In this document: positions 27,036 to 39,410 of the stretch, in pieces
How the letters are laid out: every line of letters begins with the position of its first letter
How positions within the stretch are numbered: position 1 is the first letter of the stretch
Assembly (NCBI RefSeq): GCF_022829545.1
Contig: NZ_JAKSYM010000158.1
Coordinates: 1-64,000 of the forward strand
Length of the DNA: 64,000 nt
Reading direction: 5' to 3'
Source of the DNA: Methylobacterium sp. J-030
GTDB taxonomy: Bacteria > Pseudomonadota > Alphaproteobacteria > Rhizobiales > Beijerinckiaceae
Notes under the pieces: generated by a model
What the model was told of the DNA's origin: nothing
The model's input: only the letters and a program-made list of their open reading frames with translations
Databases searched by the model: none
Made by a program: the position numbers and the translations under genes

Positions 27036-27054
27036 CGGGGGCTGTCCACCCCCG
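27036..27054 (-). terminator. Possible leuA terminator hairpin
   Basis: Arms CGGGGG and CCCCCG around a seven-base loop lie 14 bases after the leuA stop. There is no U-run, so it is only a weak candidate. Confidence 0.3.
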
Positions 27055-27067
27055 ACGCCGGTTTTTC

Positions 27068-28630
27068 TCATTCCGCAGCGGCATGCTGTGCATGCACGCG
27101 CACCGCATGGGCCGCGAGCTTGTTCAGCGCCGAGAGATACGCCTTGGCGGACGCCACCAGCGTATCCGGGTCGGCGCCGCGGGCCGTGACGCTGCGCTCG
27201 CCATCCCGCAGGCGCACCGAGACCTCGGCCTGGGCATCGGTCCCGCCCGTGACGGCGTGGACCTGATAGAGTTCCAGCTGCGCCTGATGCGGCACCAGGG
27301 CCGAGATCGCGTTGAACACGGCATCCACAGGCCCGTTGCCGTCCGCCTCCTCGATCCGCGTGCCGGTCTCGTCTGCGACCCGCAGGGTCGCGCGCTGCGG
27401 GCCCCGAGTGCCGGCGATCACCGACAGGGAGACCAGGCGGATCCGGTCGTGCGCCGTGGCGAGGTTCTCGTCCACCAGCGCCTCGATATCCTCGTCGTAG
27501 ACGTGCTTCTTGCGGTCGGCCAAGGCCTTGAACCGCTCGAACGCATCCTGGAACTGGTTGTCGGACAGGTGGAGGCCGAGATCCTCCAGCTTGGAGCGGA
27601 AGGCGGCCCGGCCGGAATGCTTGCCCATCACCAGGGAGGTCTTGGTCAGGCCGACCGAGGCCGGCGTCATGATCTCGTAGGTCTCCGCGTTCTTGAGCAT
27701 CCCGTCCTGGTGGATGCCGCTCTCGTGCGCGAAGGCGTTGCGGCCGACGATCGCCTTGTTGAACTGCACCGGGAAGTTGGTGGCGTGGCTCACGAGCTTC
27801 GAGGCGCGGGTCAGCATGGTCGATTCGACCCCGGTCTCATAGGGCAGCACGTCGGCGCGGGTGCGCAGGGCCATGACGATCTCCTCGAGCGCGGCGTTGC
27901 CGGCCCGCTCGCCGATGCCGTTGATCGTGCACTCGACCTGCCGGGCGCCGCCCTCGATGCCGGCGAGCGAGTTGGCGATCGCCAGCCCCAGGTCGTTGTG
28001 GCAATGGACCGAGAACACCGCCCTGTCGGCGTTCGGTACCCGCTCGCGGACGCTCGCGAACATGTCGCGGTACTCGGAGGGCGTGGCGTAGCCCACGGTG
28101 TCGGGCAGGTTGATCGTCGTGGCACCGGCCTTGATGGCGGCCTCGACGCAGCGGCACAGGTAGTCGATCGGCGTGCGAGTCGCGTCCATGGCCGACCATT
28201 CCACGTCTTCCACGAGGTCGCGGGCCTGGGCGACGGTCTTCAGGATGATCTCGACCACCTCGTCCTGGCTCTTGCGCATCTGGTGGGCGAGGTGGATCGG
28301 CGAGGTCGACACGAAGGTGTGGATTCGCGCGCGCTGGGCGTGCCGCACGGCCTCGCCGGCCCGGGCGATGTCGGCGGGGATCGCGCGGGCGAGGCCCGCG
28401 ATGGTGGCGCGCTTGGTGCGCTTCGCGATCTCCGAGACGGCCTCGAAATCGCCGATCGAGGCGATCGGGAAGCCGGCCTCGATGATGTCGACGCCCATCG
28501 TGTCGAGGAGTTCGGCCACCGCCAGCTTCTCGTCGAACGTCATGGTGGCGCCGGGGCATTGCTCGCCGTCGCGCAGGGTGGTGTCGAAGATCAGAATGCG
28601 GTCGCGGGCTGTGATGCTGGTCGTGGTCAT
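27068..28630 (-). CDS. leuA: 2-isopropylmalate synthase
   Basis: This enzyme condenses acetyl-CoA and 2-oxoisovalerate, the committed step to leucine. The 520-residue protein has the catalytic DTTLRDGEQ (about 16-24), the metal-binding HCHND block near 206-210, and GERAGNAALEE (about 240-250). The C-terminal part (about 390-520) is the leucine-sensing LeuA dimer domain, ending with the Ala/His-rich VRVHAQHAAAE. ATG 28630 has AGGG seven bases upstream. Upstream lies a leader peptide and terminator hairpin, pointing to attenuation by leucine supply. leuB is divergent. Confidence 0.96.
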   Translation of the reverse strand: MTTTSITARDRILIFDTTLRDGEQCPGATMTFDEKLAVAELLDTMGVDIIEAGFPIASIGDFEAVSEIAKRTKRATIAGLARAIPADIARAGEAVRHAQRARIHTFVSTSPIHLAHQMRKSQDEVVEIILKTVAQARDLVEDVEWSAMDATRTPIDYLCRCVEAAIKAGATTINLPDTVGYATPSEYRDMFASVRERVPNADRAVFSVHCHNDLGLAIANSLAGIEGGARQVECTINGIGERAGNAALEEIVMALRTRADVLPYETGVESTMLTRASKLVSHATNFPVQFNKAIVGRNAFAHESGIHQDGMLKNAETYEIMTPASVGLTKTSLVMGKHSGRAAFRSKLEDLGLHLSDNQFQDAFERFKALADRKKHVYDEDIEALVDENLATAHDRIRLVSLSVIAGTRGPQRATLRVADETGTRIEEADGNGPVDAVFNAISALVPHQAQLELYQVHAVTGGTDAQAEVSVRLRDGERSVTARGADPDTLVASAKAYLSALNKLAAHAVRVHAQHAAAE

Positions 28631-28705
28631 AGTCTTACCCTGTCGCGGGCCGGCCGGCATGTGGCGCGGCGCGGCGTGATGCCCAGGCGGGCGGGTTCGC
28701 GAATG

Positions 28706-28755
28706 TCGAAAAATCCCCTGAAGGCCCAGGCGCGCGCCCGGACGGCCCTCAGGGG
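28706..28755 (-). terminator. Attenuator terminator upstream of leuA
   Basis: In the RNA from the minus strand CCCCUGAGGGCC (28755-28744) pairs fully, with one G-U pair, with GGCCUUCAGGGG (28726-28715), followed by AUUUUUC. This intrinsic terminator lies 76 bases or more before the leuA start, so it must end transcription early rather than serve another gene. Confidence 0.8.
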
Positions 28756-28811
28756 CGGGTAAGCAGAAGCGAAAGGCGAAGCCCGGCGCGGCGCGCACGG
28801 AGCCGGCGCAC
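28749..28811 (-). CDS. Leucine leader peptide of leuA
   Basis: A 20-residue frame from GTG 28811 ends GLRLSLLLTRP and TGA. It has six Leu codons, four of them CTT, which is rare in this GC-rich sequence; five of the Leu codons fall within seven codons. Its stop codon lies inside the 5' arm of the terminator hairpin. A ribosome waiting at the CTT codons would cover that arm and let transcription run into leuA. The true start is uncertain: GTG 28811 has no clear ribosome site, while a TTG at 28949 in the same frame has GGAGG seven bases before it. Confidence 0.7.
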   Translation of the reverse strand: MRRLRARRAGLRLSLLLTRP

Positions 28812-29044
28812 CGTAGCGGCGGTGCAGGCGGTCTCGGTCGCTGAGCCGGCTCTGGCCAAGGCTCGTCTCTCCCGGGTCGGGCGCGGACGGCATCGAGCAG
28901 CATCCGCGCGGTGGGCGGCAGAGGTAGCGCCCGTCCGCTCGAAACACAAGTGCCAGCCTCCGTTTGCCTCCCGGGGCGCCTTGCCAATGGCGGTCCCGCC
29001 TCGATAAAGCCCGCCGGCACGTCGAGAGAATCCGCGAGACCGCC
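28812..29044. other. leuA-leuB divergent intergenic region
   Basis: This region should hold the leuA leader start and promoter on the minus strand and the leuB promoter on the plus strand. No -35/-10 pair could be assigned with confidence. Confidence 0.5.
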
Positions 29045-30154
29045 ATGGCCAGCTACAAGCTCCTGCTCCTCCCCGGCGACGGGATCGGCCCGGAGGTCGC
29101 GGGCGGCATGCAGGTGGTACTGGACGCCCTCAAGGAGACCGGCCTCGCGACGTTCGAGACCGAGACCGACCTCGTTGGCGGCAGCGCCCTCGACGCCCAC
29201 GGGGTTCCGCTGGCCGACGCGACTTTGGAGCGAGCCCGCAACGCAGATGCGATCCTGCTCGGTGCGGTCGGCGGCCCGAAATGGGCGGGCGTGGCTTATG
29301 AGAACCGCCCGGAGGCCGGGCTGCTGCGCCTGCGCAAGGATCTCGACCTCTTCGCCAACCTGCGCCCGGCGATCTGCTACCCGGCGCTCGCCGAGGCGTC
29401 GGCGCTCAAGCGCGAGCTGGTCGAGGGCCTGGACATCATGATCGTCCGGGAACTCACGGGCGGCGTCTATTTCGGCGAGCCGAAGGAGATCACCACCCTT
29501 GAGGACGGCTCCAAGCGCGCCGTCGACACCCAGGTCTACACGACCGGCGAGATCGAGCGGATCGCCCACGTGGCCTTCGATCTCGCCGGCAAGCGCTCTG
29601 GCCGGGTCGCCTCGGCCGAGAAGCACAACGTGATGAAGTCCGGAATCCTCTGGAAGGAGGTCGTCACCAGGGTTCACGCCGACCACTACGCCGACCTCCA
29701 GCTCGAGCACATCCTGGCCGACAACTGCGCCATGCAGCTCGTGCGCCGGCCCAAGCAGTTCGACGTGCTGGTGACCGACAACCTGTTCGGCGACGTTCTA
29801 TCCGACATCGCCGCCATGCTGACCGGCTCCCTCGGCATGCTGCCCTCGGCCTCATTGGGCGCGGTCGATGCGAGCGGCCTGCGCCGGGCCCTGTACGAGC
29901 CGGTCCACGGCTCCGCCCCCGACATCGCCGGCCAGGATAAGGCGAATCCGATCGCCATGATCGGCTCGCTCGCCATGTGCCTGCGCTACTCCTTCGGCCT
30001 CGGCGAGGCCGCGGACGCGTTGGACCGCGCCATAACGGACGCGCTCGCGGGCGGCGCGCGCACCGCCGATATCGCCGGCGCGGATACGAACCCGATGGGT
30101 ACCCGTGCCATGGCGTCGGCCGTGGCCGATGCCTTGAAGGCCCGCGCGGCCTGA
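29045..30154 (+). CDS. leuB: 3-isopropylmalate dehydrogenase
   Basis: The enzyme oxidises and decarboxylates 3-isopropylmalate to 2-oxoisocaproate with NAD+. The 369-residue protein shows [11 protein letters not shown] (about 8-18), the substrate block [15 protein letters not shown] (about 95-109), the catalytic Tyr in [12 protein letters not shown] (about 137-148), Lys in EKHNVMKS (about 194-201) and the nucleotide site [18 protein letters not shown] (about 283-300). The start [12 protein letters not shown] suits the family. It is transcribed away from leuA; leuC and leuD are not in the window. Confidence 0.97.
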   Translation: MASYKLLLLPGDGIGPEVAGGMQVVLDALKETGLATFETETDLVGGSALDAHGVPLADATLERARNADAILLGAVGGPKWAGVAYENRPEAGLLRLRKDLDLFANLRPAICYPALAEASALKRELVEGLDIMIVRELTGGVYFGEPKEITTLEDGSKRAVDTQVYTTGEIERIAHVAFDLAGKRSGRVASAEKHNVMKSGILWKEVVTRVHADHYADLQLEHILADNCAMQLVRRPKQFDVLVTDNLFGDVLSDIAAMLTGSLGMLPSASLGAVDASGLRRALYEPVHGSAPDIAGQDKANPIAMIGSLAMCLRYSFGLGEAADALDRAITDALAGGARTADIAGADTNPMGTRAMASAVADALKARAA

Positions 30155-30260
30155 CGTTCCGGACACAGGTGCCGGGGGAACGCCGGCGCCCGCGTGTTAC
30201 GACGCATGGCGGATGGGCGCGCGCTTCGCTAAGACGCGCCCATCGAGAAGCGGGAGCGTC

Positions 30261-31046
30261 ATGAAGGTCGAAGACGGGGCGTCCGAGCGCGGGAGCGCGG
30301 ATTTCGGCTTCGAGCGCGTGGCGCTCGACGAGAAGCAGGGGCGGGTCGACAGCGTCTTCCACTCCGTGGCCCGCCGATACGACATCATGAACGACCTGAT
30401 GTCGGCCGGCCTGCACCGGGCCTGGAAGGCGCAGCTCGTCTCCATGCTGCGGCCTCCGCAGACCCGCGCCTTCACCCATCTGGACGTGGCGGGCGGCACC
30501 GGCGACGTCGCCTTCCGGGTGCTCGCCGCCGGCGGCCCGCGCACGCGGGTGACCGTACTCGACATCAACGAATCGATGCTGCGCGTCGGTGCCGAGCGGG
30601 CGCGGGAGCGCAAGGTCGACGCAGACGGTGACCGGATCGCCTTCGTGACCGGCAATGCGGAGACGCTGCCGCTGCCGGAGGCCGCCTTCGACGCCTATAC
30701 GATCGCCTTCGGCATCCGGAACGTGCCGCGGATCGAGACGGCGCTGGCCGAGGCGCGGCGGGTGCTCAAACCGGGCGGACGCTTCCTGTGCCTGGAATTC
30801 TCGGCCGTCGACATCCCGCTCCTCGACCGGATCTACGACGCCTACTCGTTCAACGTGATACCGCGGATCGGCGCCCGGGTGGCGGGGGATGCGGACTCGT
30901 ACCGCTACCTCGTCGAGTCGATCCGGAAGTTCCCGACGCGCGGGGCCTTCGCCGGCATGATCGAGCGCGCCGGCTTCCGCCATGTCACCGACCGGCCGCT
31001 CACCGGTGGAATCGTGGCGATCCATTCGGGCTGGAAGGTCTCCTGA
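30261..31046 (+). CDS. ubiE: Ubiquinone/menaquinone methyltransferase UbiE
   Basis: This enzyme is the SAM-dependent C-methyltransferase of ubiquinone synthesis. In 261 residues it shows [17 protein letters not shown] (about 32-48), the SAM site [14 protein letters not shown] (about 75-88), [16 protein letters not shown] (about 153-168) and [20 protein letters not shown] (about 183-202), the UbiE signatures. GGGAG six bases before ATG 30261 fixes the start. ubiB follows on the same strand after a 196-base repeat-like spacer, so co-transcription is likely. Confidence 0.96.
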   Translation: MKVEDGASERGSADFGFERVALDEKQGRVDSVFHSVARRYDIMNDLMSAGLHRAWKAQLVSMLRPPQTRAFTHLDVAGGTGDVAFRVLAAGGPRTRVTVLDINESMLRVGAERARERKVDADGDRIAFVTGNAETLPLPEAAFDAYTIAFGIRNVPRIETALAEARRVLKPGGRFLCLEFSAVDIPLLDRIYDAYSFNVIPRIGARVAGDADSYRYLVESIRKFPTRGAFAGMIERAGFRHVTDRPLTGGIVAIHSGWKVS

Positions 31047-31065
31047 CCGTGATCTCGGCGCGCGA

Positions 31066-31232
31066 TCTCCCTCACCCCTCTGCTATGGAGGGTACCCTGC
31101 GGGGAAGGCGGAGCGAGGGGCAGCGCGACCCCGAGAGTTTCGGCTCCCGAAGCGACCTCTCCAGAACCGGCGCTCCCCTCTCACGACCCGACCTTATGGC
31201 CGGGCCGCCCTCCCCCGCAGGGGGGGGAGGGA
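31066..31232 (+). repeat. GC-rich repeat-like spacer with hairpin
   Basis: The spacer between ubiE and ubiB is non-coding and contains two CCCTC...GAGGG-type segments. CCCTCCCCC (31208-31216) can pair with GGGGGAGGG (31223-31231), ending just before the ubiB ribosome site. This composition is typical of bacterial intergenic repeat elements; no second copy was found in the window. Confidence 0.4.
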
Positions 31233-31242
31233 AAAGGCTCGC

Positions 31243-32805
31243 ATGATCGGCGCCGTGATCAACCTTTTCCGCGGCGCCCGGGTCGGCTTCGTGTTGGCCC
31301 GCGAGGGAGCCCTCGCCTTCGCAGACCCGTCGGAGCTGCCGCCGCACCTGCGCCTCGCCCTGCGGATCGGACGCCTGCTGGAGCGGCCCGGCCTCGGCGC
31401 GGGCGCCGCCCGGCTGTCGGCGGCGCTGACCCGCCTCGGCCCCTCCTACGTGAAGTTCGGCCAGTTCCTGGCGACCCGGCCCGACATCGTCGGCATGCGG
31501 GCCGCCTTCGACCTGGAGACGCTGCAGGACCGGGTTCCCCCCTTTCCGCAGGAGATCGCGATCCGCACCGTCGAGGCCGCCCTCGGCAAGCCCGTGAGCG
31601 CGCTGTTCGTCTCGTTCAGCGAGCCGATCGCCGCCGCCTCGATCGCGCAGGTCCACAAGGCAATCGTGCGGGATGCCGACGGCACGCAGCGCGCGCTGGC
31701 CGTGAAGGTCATGCGGCCGGGCGTGCGCGAGCGCTTCATGCGCGACCTCGAAGTTATGCGCTTCATGGCCCGGGTGGTCCACGCCCTGTCGCCGCAGGCG
31801 GAGCGGCTGCGGCCCCGCGAGGTCGTGGAGATCCTGGCCCGCTCCGTCCTCATGGAGATGGACTTTCGGCTCGAGGCGGCGGCGGCCTCGGAACTGGCCG
31901 AGAACACCAGGAACGATACGGATTTCCGCGTTCCGAAGCCCGAATGGGAACTCACCGCCCGCGAGGTGCTCTCGGCGGAATGGATCGAGGGGACCCGCCT
32001 GCACAGCGCGGCCGAACTCGCCGCCAAGGGGCACGACCCGCAGGCGATCGGCCGGACCGTGATCCAGAGCTTCCTCCGGCAGGCGATCCGCGACGGGTTT
32101 TTCCACGCCGACATGCACCAGGGCAACCTGCTGGTCGATGCCGAAGGCCGGCTGGTGGCGGTGGATTTCGGCATCATGGGGCGGCTCGGCCCGAACGAGC
32201 GCCGGTTCCTCGCCGAGATCCTGCTGGGCTTCATTCTGCGCGACTACCGCCGGGTGGCGAAGGTGCATTTCGAGGCCGGCTACGTGCCGGCCCACCACTC
32301 CGTCGATGATTTCGCGCAGGCGATCCGCGCGATCGGCGAGCCGATCCACCAGCGCCGGGCGGACGAGATCTCGATGGCCAAGGTGCTGACCCTGCTCTTC
32401 GACATCACGGCCCTGTTCGACATGAGCACCCGGACCGAGCTGGTGATGCTCCAGAAGACCATGGTGGTGGTCGAGGGCGTCGCCCGCTCCCTCGATCCGC
32501 GCCTCGACATGTGGACCACCGCCGAGCCGGTGGTGCGCGCCTGGATCGCCCGCAACATGGGACCGGTCGGCCGTGCCCAGGGCGGCCTGGAGGCGTTGCG
32601 GGTCGTCTCCGACGTGGTCGGCGATATCCCGGATCTCGCCATGCGGGTGAAGCGCGTGCTGGTCCGCCTGGACGAAGCCGGCACGGGCGATGCCCGCCGC
32701 CTGGAGGGGTTCGCCCGGGCCGAGCGCGTGCGTGCGATCTGGTCGACCCTGGCGCTGTGGGGCATCGCCGTCGGGGCTCTGGTGCTCGCCTTCCGGGGCC
32801 TCTGA
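31243..32805 (+). CDS. ubiB: Ubiquinone biosynthesis protein UbiB (ABC1 atypical kinase)
   Basis: This 520-residue UbiB/ADCK-family protein has the diagnostic KxGQ motif in YVKFGQFLATRPDI (about 75-88), the Ala-rich nucleotide loop in AAASIAQVHKA (about 130-140), the lysine in ALAVKVMRPG (about 152-161), and the catalytic FFHADMHQGNLLV (about 286-298) with VDFGIMG (about 307-313). Two hydrophobic helices at the C terminus anchor it in the inner membrane. It supports ubiquinone synthesis as an atypical kinase/ATPase. ATG 31243 follows a G-rich ribosome site that overlaps a potential hairpin. Confidence 0.95.
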   Translation: MIGAVINLFRGARVGFVLAREGALAFADPSELPPHLRLALRIGRLLERPGLGAGAARLSAALTRLGPSYVKFGQFLATRPDIVGMRAAFDLETLQDRVPPFPQEIAIRTVEAALGKPVSALFVSFSEPIAAASIAQVHKAIVRDADGTQRALAVKVMRPGVRERFMRDLEVMRFMARVVHALSPQAERLRPREVVEILARSVLMEMDFRLEAAAASELAENTRNDTDFRVPKPEWELTAREVLSAEWIEGTRLHSAAELAAKGHDPQAIGRTVIQSFLRQAIRDGFFHADMHQGNLLVDAEGRLVAVDFGIMGRLGPNERRFLAEILLGFILRDYRRVAKVHFEAGYVPAHHSVDDFAQAIRAIGEPIHQRRADEISMAKVLTLLFDITALFDMSTRTELVMLQKTMVVVEGVARSLDPRLDMWTTAEPVVRAWIARNMGPVGRAQGGLEALRVVSDVVGDIPDLAMRVKRVLVRLDEAGTGDARRLEGFARAERVRAIWSTLALWGIAVGALVLAFRGL

Positions 32806-32813
32806 GGCCGCGG

Positions 32814-35770
<2,957 letters not shown>

Positions 35771-35774
<4 letters not shown>

Positions 35775-37003
35775 GTCTCGACCAGTCCCGTGCTTGCGCC
35801 GGAGGCTTCCGAATCGGGTTTGCCGTGCGGCAGGGCGAGGTATTCGCGCGAGCGCATCTCGATCAGCCGGGAGACGGTCCGGTCGAACTCGAAGGCCTCG
35901 CGTCCGGTCGCGGCGGTGTAGAGTTCCTGCACCTCGGCGGCGGCTGACGCCACCAGCTTGACGTGCCGGTCGTAGAGCGTGTCGATCAGCGTGATGAAGC
36001 GCTTGGCCTCGTTGCGCTCAGCCTCGGTCATCACCGGGATCCCGTCGAGGATGATCGTGTGATAAGCGCGGGCCAGGGCCAAGTAGTCGGACGCGCCGAG
36101 CGGCTTGCGGCAGAGATCATCGAAGTCGAAGCGCGCCACGCCGCCCGCCGCCTCCGGGATCACGACGTCCCGCCCGTGGACCGCGACCACCGCCGGCGGG
36201 CCCTTCGCCTTGCCGGTGAGGCCCTTGAACGCGGCATCGAGGGCGGCGCGGGCCTCGGGGCCGGCCGGTACGTGATACACCGCCGCCCCGCCGAGCTTTT
36301 CCAAACGGAAGTCGGTGCGGGAGTCGAGGCGCAGCACCTCCACACGCTCAATCAACGTCGCGATGAAGGGCAGGAACAGGGCCCGATTCAAGCCGCCCTC
36401 GTAGAGCCGGTCCGGCTCGACGTTCGAGGTCGCCACCACGGTCACGCCGCGCCGGAACAGGTGGCCGAACAGGCGCCCCAGGATCATCGCGTCGGCGATG
36501 TCGGTGACCGTGAACTCGTCGAAGCACAAGAGGGTGGCCTCGTCGGCGAGCTGATCGGCCACCGGGCCGATCGGATCGTCGCCCTTCACGGTGCCGGCTT
36601 TCAGTGCCTGGCGATAGGCGTGGATGCGCTCATGGGCGTCGGCCATGAAGCCGTGGAAGTGGACCCGGCGCTTCGGCTCCGGCGCCGATTCGTGGAACAG
36701 ATCCATCAGCATGGTCTTGCCGCGCCCGACCGAGCCCCAGATGTAGAGCCCCCGGGGCGTCTCGGCCTCGTCCTTCCGCCGGAACAGCCAGCCCAGCGCA
36801 CTGGTCTTGCTGGCGCGCTTGCGGCGCTGAAGATCCGAGATCAGCCGGTCGAGGGCGCGGACGAGGCGGGCCTGCGCCGGATCGCGCTCGATCGCGCTCG
36901 ATGCGACGAGGGCTTCGTAGCGTTCGTGGACCGGCCCTGGCGAAACGGCCCCGGCGCGCGCCTCCGGCGATGGCGTGGTGTGCAGGCCGGATCTGTCGTT
37001 CAC
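35771..37003 (-). CDS. zapE: Cell division AFG1-family ATPase ZapE
   Basis: This AFG1-like P-loop ATPase of 410 residues has the Walker A motif GSVGRGKTMLMDLF (about 90-103), FHGFMADAHERIHAYR after it, and Walker B LLCFDEF (about 158-164) followed by VTDIADAMILGRLF. E. coli ZapE acts at the Z-ring under stress; the mitochondrial relative handles damaged respiratory proteins. GTG 37003 is chosen because GAGGA precedes it by nine bases; the frame is open to 37102. The last four bases overlap the hybrid kinase start, so the two are coupled. Confidence 0.92.
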
Positions 37004-37293
37004 GCCGCTTGTTCCTCGCAGCCCGCTGCCGCGCCGTTCGGGCGCCCGTGCCCGCATCGGTAGCCGACGGCCCGGGCCTCCCCCTGTGCCGGGGAAGGCC
37101 AACCTGAATCAAGTGCGCGACGGACGTCCGGACATCAGAACGCTTCGGCTGATCGGCGCATGGCAGCCGCGCGCATGGCCGTTCGGACAACGTGTTGCAT
37201 TGCACAATGAGCCGCGGAATGCGACATCCGCGGTGGTTCTCGGGAGGGACGTCCGGAGTTTCTGCGCGCGAGCGCTCAGACCGGAGACCCAAC

Positions 37294-37887
37294 ATGGCCG
37301 TTTCAGCGCGTAACGCGCCGGTCCGCACCGTCCGGCGCCTGTGGCCGGCGGACCGCGACGCGGTTCTCGACTACTTCCTCCGCCTCGATCCCGAGACGCG
37401 GGCGAGCCGCTTCATGGGCAATGTCAGCGAGGCGGGCGTGCGGGCCTATGCCGCGCAAGCGGTCACGGCGGACGGCATGATGTACGGCGCCTCCGTGGAC
37501 GGCGTACTCCGCGGGCTCGGCGAGCTTCGGCCGATGGGACCGTCCCCGTCTCGCTATGCCCTGGGCCCACGGGCCGAGGCGGCGTTTGCGGTCGAGCGGG
37601 CCTTTCGCCGCCAGGGCCTTGGCGCCGACCTGTTCGCACGGATCGCCCGCGCGGCTCGCCACCGCGGCGTCGTCGACCTCCACGTGCGCTGCCTGTCCGG
37701 GAATGGGCCGATGCTCCGGCTGGCGGCGAAGCACGGCGCCGCCTTGCGATATGCGGGCAGCGAGATCGACGGCGCCCTCCATCTCGAACAGCCCACGCCG
37801 TTCTCGCTCTGGTACGAGGGCATCGCCGAGGCATTCGATTTCAGCCTTTCGGTCAGCTTCCCGAACCGGCCTGGCACCGCGGCTTGA
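37294..37887 (+). CDS. GNAT-family N-acetyltransferase
   Basis: This 197-residue GNAT-fold protein begins RTVRRLWPADRDAVLDYFLRLDPETRASRF, the start typical of a bacterial GNAT subgroup. The acetyl-CoA loop is AFRRQGLGADLFARIARAA (about 107-125, matching the Q/RxxGxG/A motif). The C-terminal part ends FDFSLSVSFPNRPG. It should transfer an acetyl group to an unknown amine. CGGAG eight bases before ATG 37294 sets the start. Neither neighbour suggests a substrate. Confidence 0.88.
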   Translation: MAVSARNAPVRTVRRLWPADRDAVLDYFLRLDPETRASRFMGNVSEAGVRAYAAQAVTADGMMYGASVDGVLRGLGELRPMGPSPSRYALGPRAEAAFAVERAFRRQGLGADLFARIARAARHRGVVDLHVRCLSGNGPMLRLAAKHGAALRYAGSEIDGALHLEQPTPFSLWYEGIAEAFDFSLSVSFPNRPGTAA

Positions 37888-38091
37888 CGGTATCCGCCCG
37901 CGAAGCGTCCGAGCGACGGATTGCCGTTCGGACGGTTCAAGTCCTGGTTTCGACCGGGCGAAACCGTCCACGGGCGCAGGGCGGAGCCTTGGACATGCCG
38001 CAGGGCTAAGCCCTGAGAACCCGCCGGAGGGTTGAGAACCAGCTCATTTAAAGTGTTTGACGCTCGCCTCGCCGGTCAGCAACCTCGGCGG
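37888..38091. other. Intergenic stretch before repeat copy B
   Basis: This gap between the GNAT gene and the dispersed repeat contains short self-complementary segments (for example ACGGTTC... near 37933 and GAAACCGT near 37961) but no gene. Confidence 0.4.
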
Positions 38092-38256
38092 GCGTGGCGC
38101 CGACTGGATTGCTTCGCTTGCGCTCGCAAGGACGGTGCGCGGATGCAATGGCCACCACGCCGTTGATGATCGCGCAGAAAACCTCACCCCGCCGCCGGTT
38201 GGAAACACCTTGAGAGAGCTGGACTGAGAACCCTTTGGAAGCCCGGAATCTCGGGT
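38092..38256 (+). repeat. Dispersed intergenic repeat, copy B
   Basis: The first 121 bases match 12499-12619 at about 88 percent without gaps; weaker similarity extends to about 38256. It lies in the converging gap between the GNAT gene and comF. Confidence 0.8.
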
Positions 38257-38325
38257 CAAACAGGTCGTGATGCCCACGGGTTCGAGGCTGCAATTGCTGC
38301 GGGCGAAGCGCGGGGCGAACAGCGC

Positions 38326-39087
38326 TCAACCGATCCCGTCGCCCACAAGCGCGAAGGTCAGAAGATCGACGGAGACGGCCCCGCCGCGCAGGAGTGCCCG
38401 CGCGGCGGCGTTGCCGGTGGCACCGGTCGTCGTCACGTCGTCGACGAGGAGGACCCGGCGCCCGCGGATTCGATGGGCTTCGGCGGCCGGCACGCGGAAC
38501 GCGCCGCTGAGGTTCTCGGCCCTGGCCGCCCGGCTGAGCCCGACCTGGGAGCGCGTTGCCCGCACGCGCGCCAGCGCAGCCGGCGCGAAGGGAAGCGCCG
38601 CATCGGCGGCGATCGCCCGACCGAGCAAGGCCGCCTGATTGAAGCGGCGGCGCCAGAGGCGGGCCCGATGGAGCGGAACCGGTACGAGGCAGTCGGCTTC
38701 GGCAATCAGGAGGCGTCCGCGCGCGGCCATCATCCGGGCCATCACCTTAGCGAGGTCAAGGCGATCCTCGTACTTGAGGCGGTGCACCAGGCGGCGCGCC
38801 GCGCCTTCGTAGAGCGATACAGCCCGGCAGCGGCCGAAGACCGGTGGCTCGGCGATGGCGCGCGGCGAGAGCAGCGGGCCGAGTCCGAGATCCACCGCGA
38901 AGGGCGTCCCATAGCGCTGGCAGACCGGTTCCTCGATCAGCCGCAAGCCGGACCAACAGCTCGGGCAGAGCGCACCGGGATCGGCCGTCGCCGCGCCGCA
39001 GCCCGAGCAGGTCGGTGGGTAGATCAACGACAAGGCCCCGCGCGGTATTCCGCGCAGGGCCGCAGCGACCGCCTGGATCGCCGTCAT
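38326..39087 (-). CDS. ComF-family phosphoribosyltransferase-like protein
   Basis: This 253-residue ComF-like protein has an N-terminal zinc-ribbon-like part with CSGCG (about 27-31) and CPSCW (about 41-45), and a phosphoribosyltransferase fold whose PRPP loop is VLLVDDVTTTGAT (about 213-225). The middle block VPLHRARLWRRRFNQAALLGRAIA is typical of the family. Relatives function in DNA uptake or purine salvage-like roles, mostly unproven. The third zinc pair normally reads CxxCG; here it is CQRYG, with TAT in place of an expected TGT. Confidence 0.9.
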   Translation of the reverse strand: MTAIQAVAAALRGIPRGALSLIYPPTCSGCGAATADPGALCPSCWSGLRLIEEPVCQRYGTPFAVDLGLGPLLSPRAIAEPPVFGRCRAVSLYEGAARRLVHRLKYEDRLDLAKVMARMMAARGRLLIAEADCLVPVPLHRARLWRRRFNQAALLGRAIAADAALPFAPAALARVRATRSQVGLSRAARAENLSGAFRVPAAEAHRIRGRRVLLVDDVTTTGATGNAAARALLRGGAVSVDLLTFALVGDGIG

Positions 39088-39117
39088 CCCGTGACCGGCT
39101 CTCTGTCAGCCGGGTTG

Positions 39118-39363
39118 TTACTGGGCCGAGACGGGCCGCGCCGGCGCACCCATCTGCTGCTGATCCATCTGGCGAGCGCGGGCATTGGCCCGGTGGCGGC
39201 CGATCGCGCAGCCGGCGGCGGCGCCCATGAGGCCGTGATGGCCGGCGTAATGGCCGGCGATGCCGCCGACGATCGCGCCCTTGATGCAGCCCTTGGCCTC
39301 GGCGCCGCCCGCAGCGGTGAGGGCGGCGATGGCGACGACGGCTCCGACGAGGGTGCGCTTCAT
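39118..39363 (-). CDS. Small exported glycine-zipper protein
   Basis: This 81-residue protein has a signal peptide (MKRTLVGAVVAIAALTAAGGAEA) and then a Gly-rich segment KGAIVGGIAGHYAGHHGLMGAAAGCAIG (split here into its repeats GxxxGxxxG). Glycine-zipper proteins insert in or coat membranes; many are stress-induced in Rhizobiales. The tail is Gln/Arg-rich. GGGAG eight bases before ATG 39363 fixes the start. A GGAAC-N16-TGTT element 48 bases upstream suggests control by the general stress sigma factor. Confidence 0.75.
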   Translation of the reverse strand: MKRTLVGAVVAIAALTAAGGAEAKGCIKGAIVGGIAGHYAGHHGLMGAAAGCAIGRHRANARARQMDQQQMGAPARPVSAQ

Positions 39364-39410
39364 GGTGATTTCTCCCGAACAATCTGGGCCATACGGCCAA
39401 CTGCACCAGC

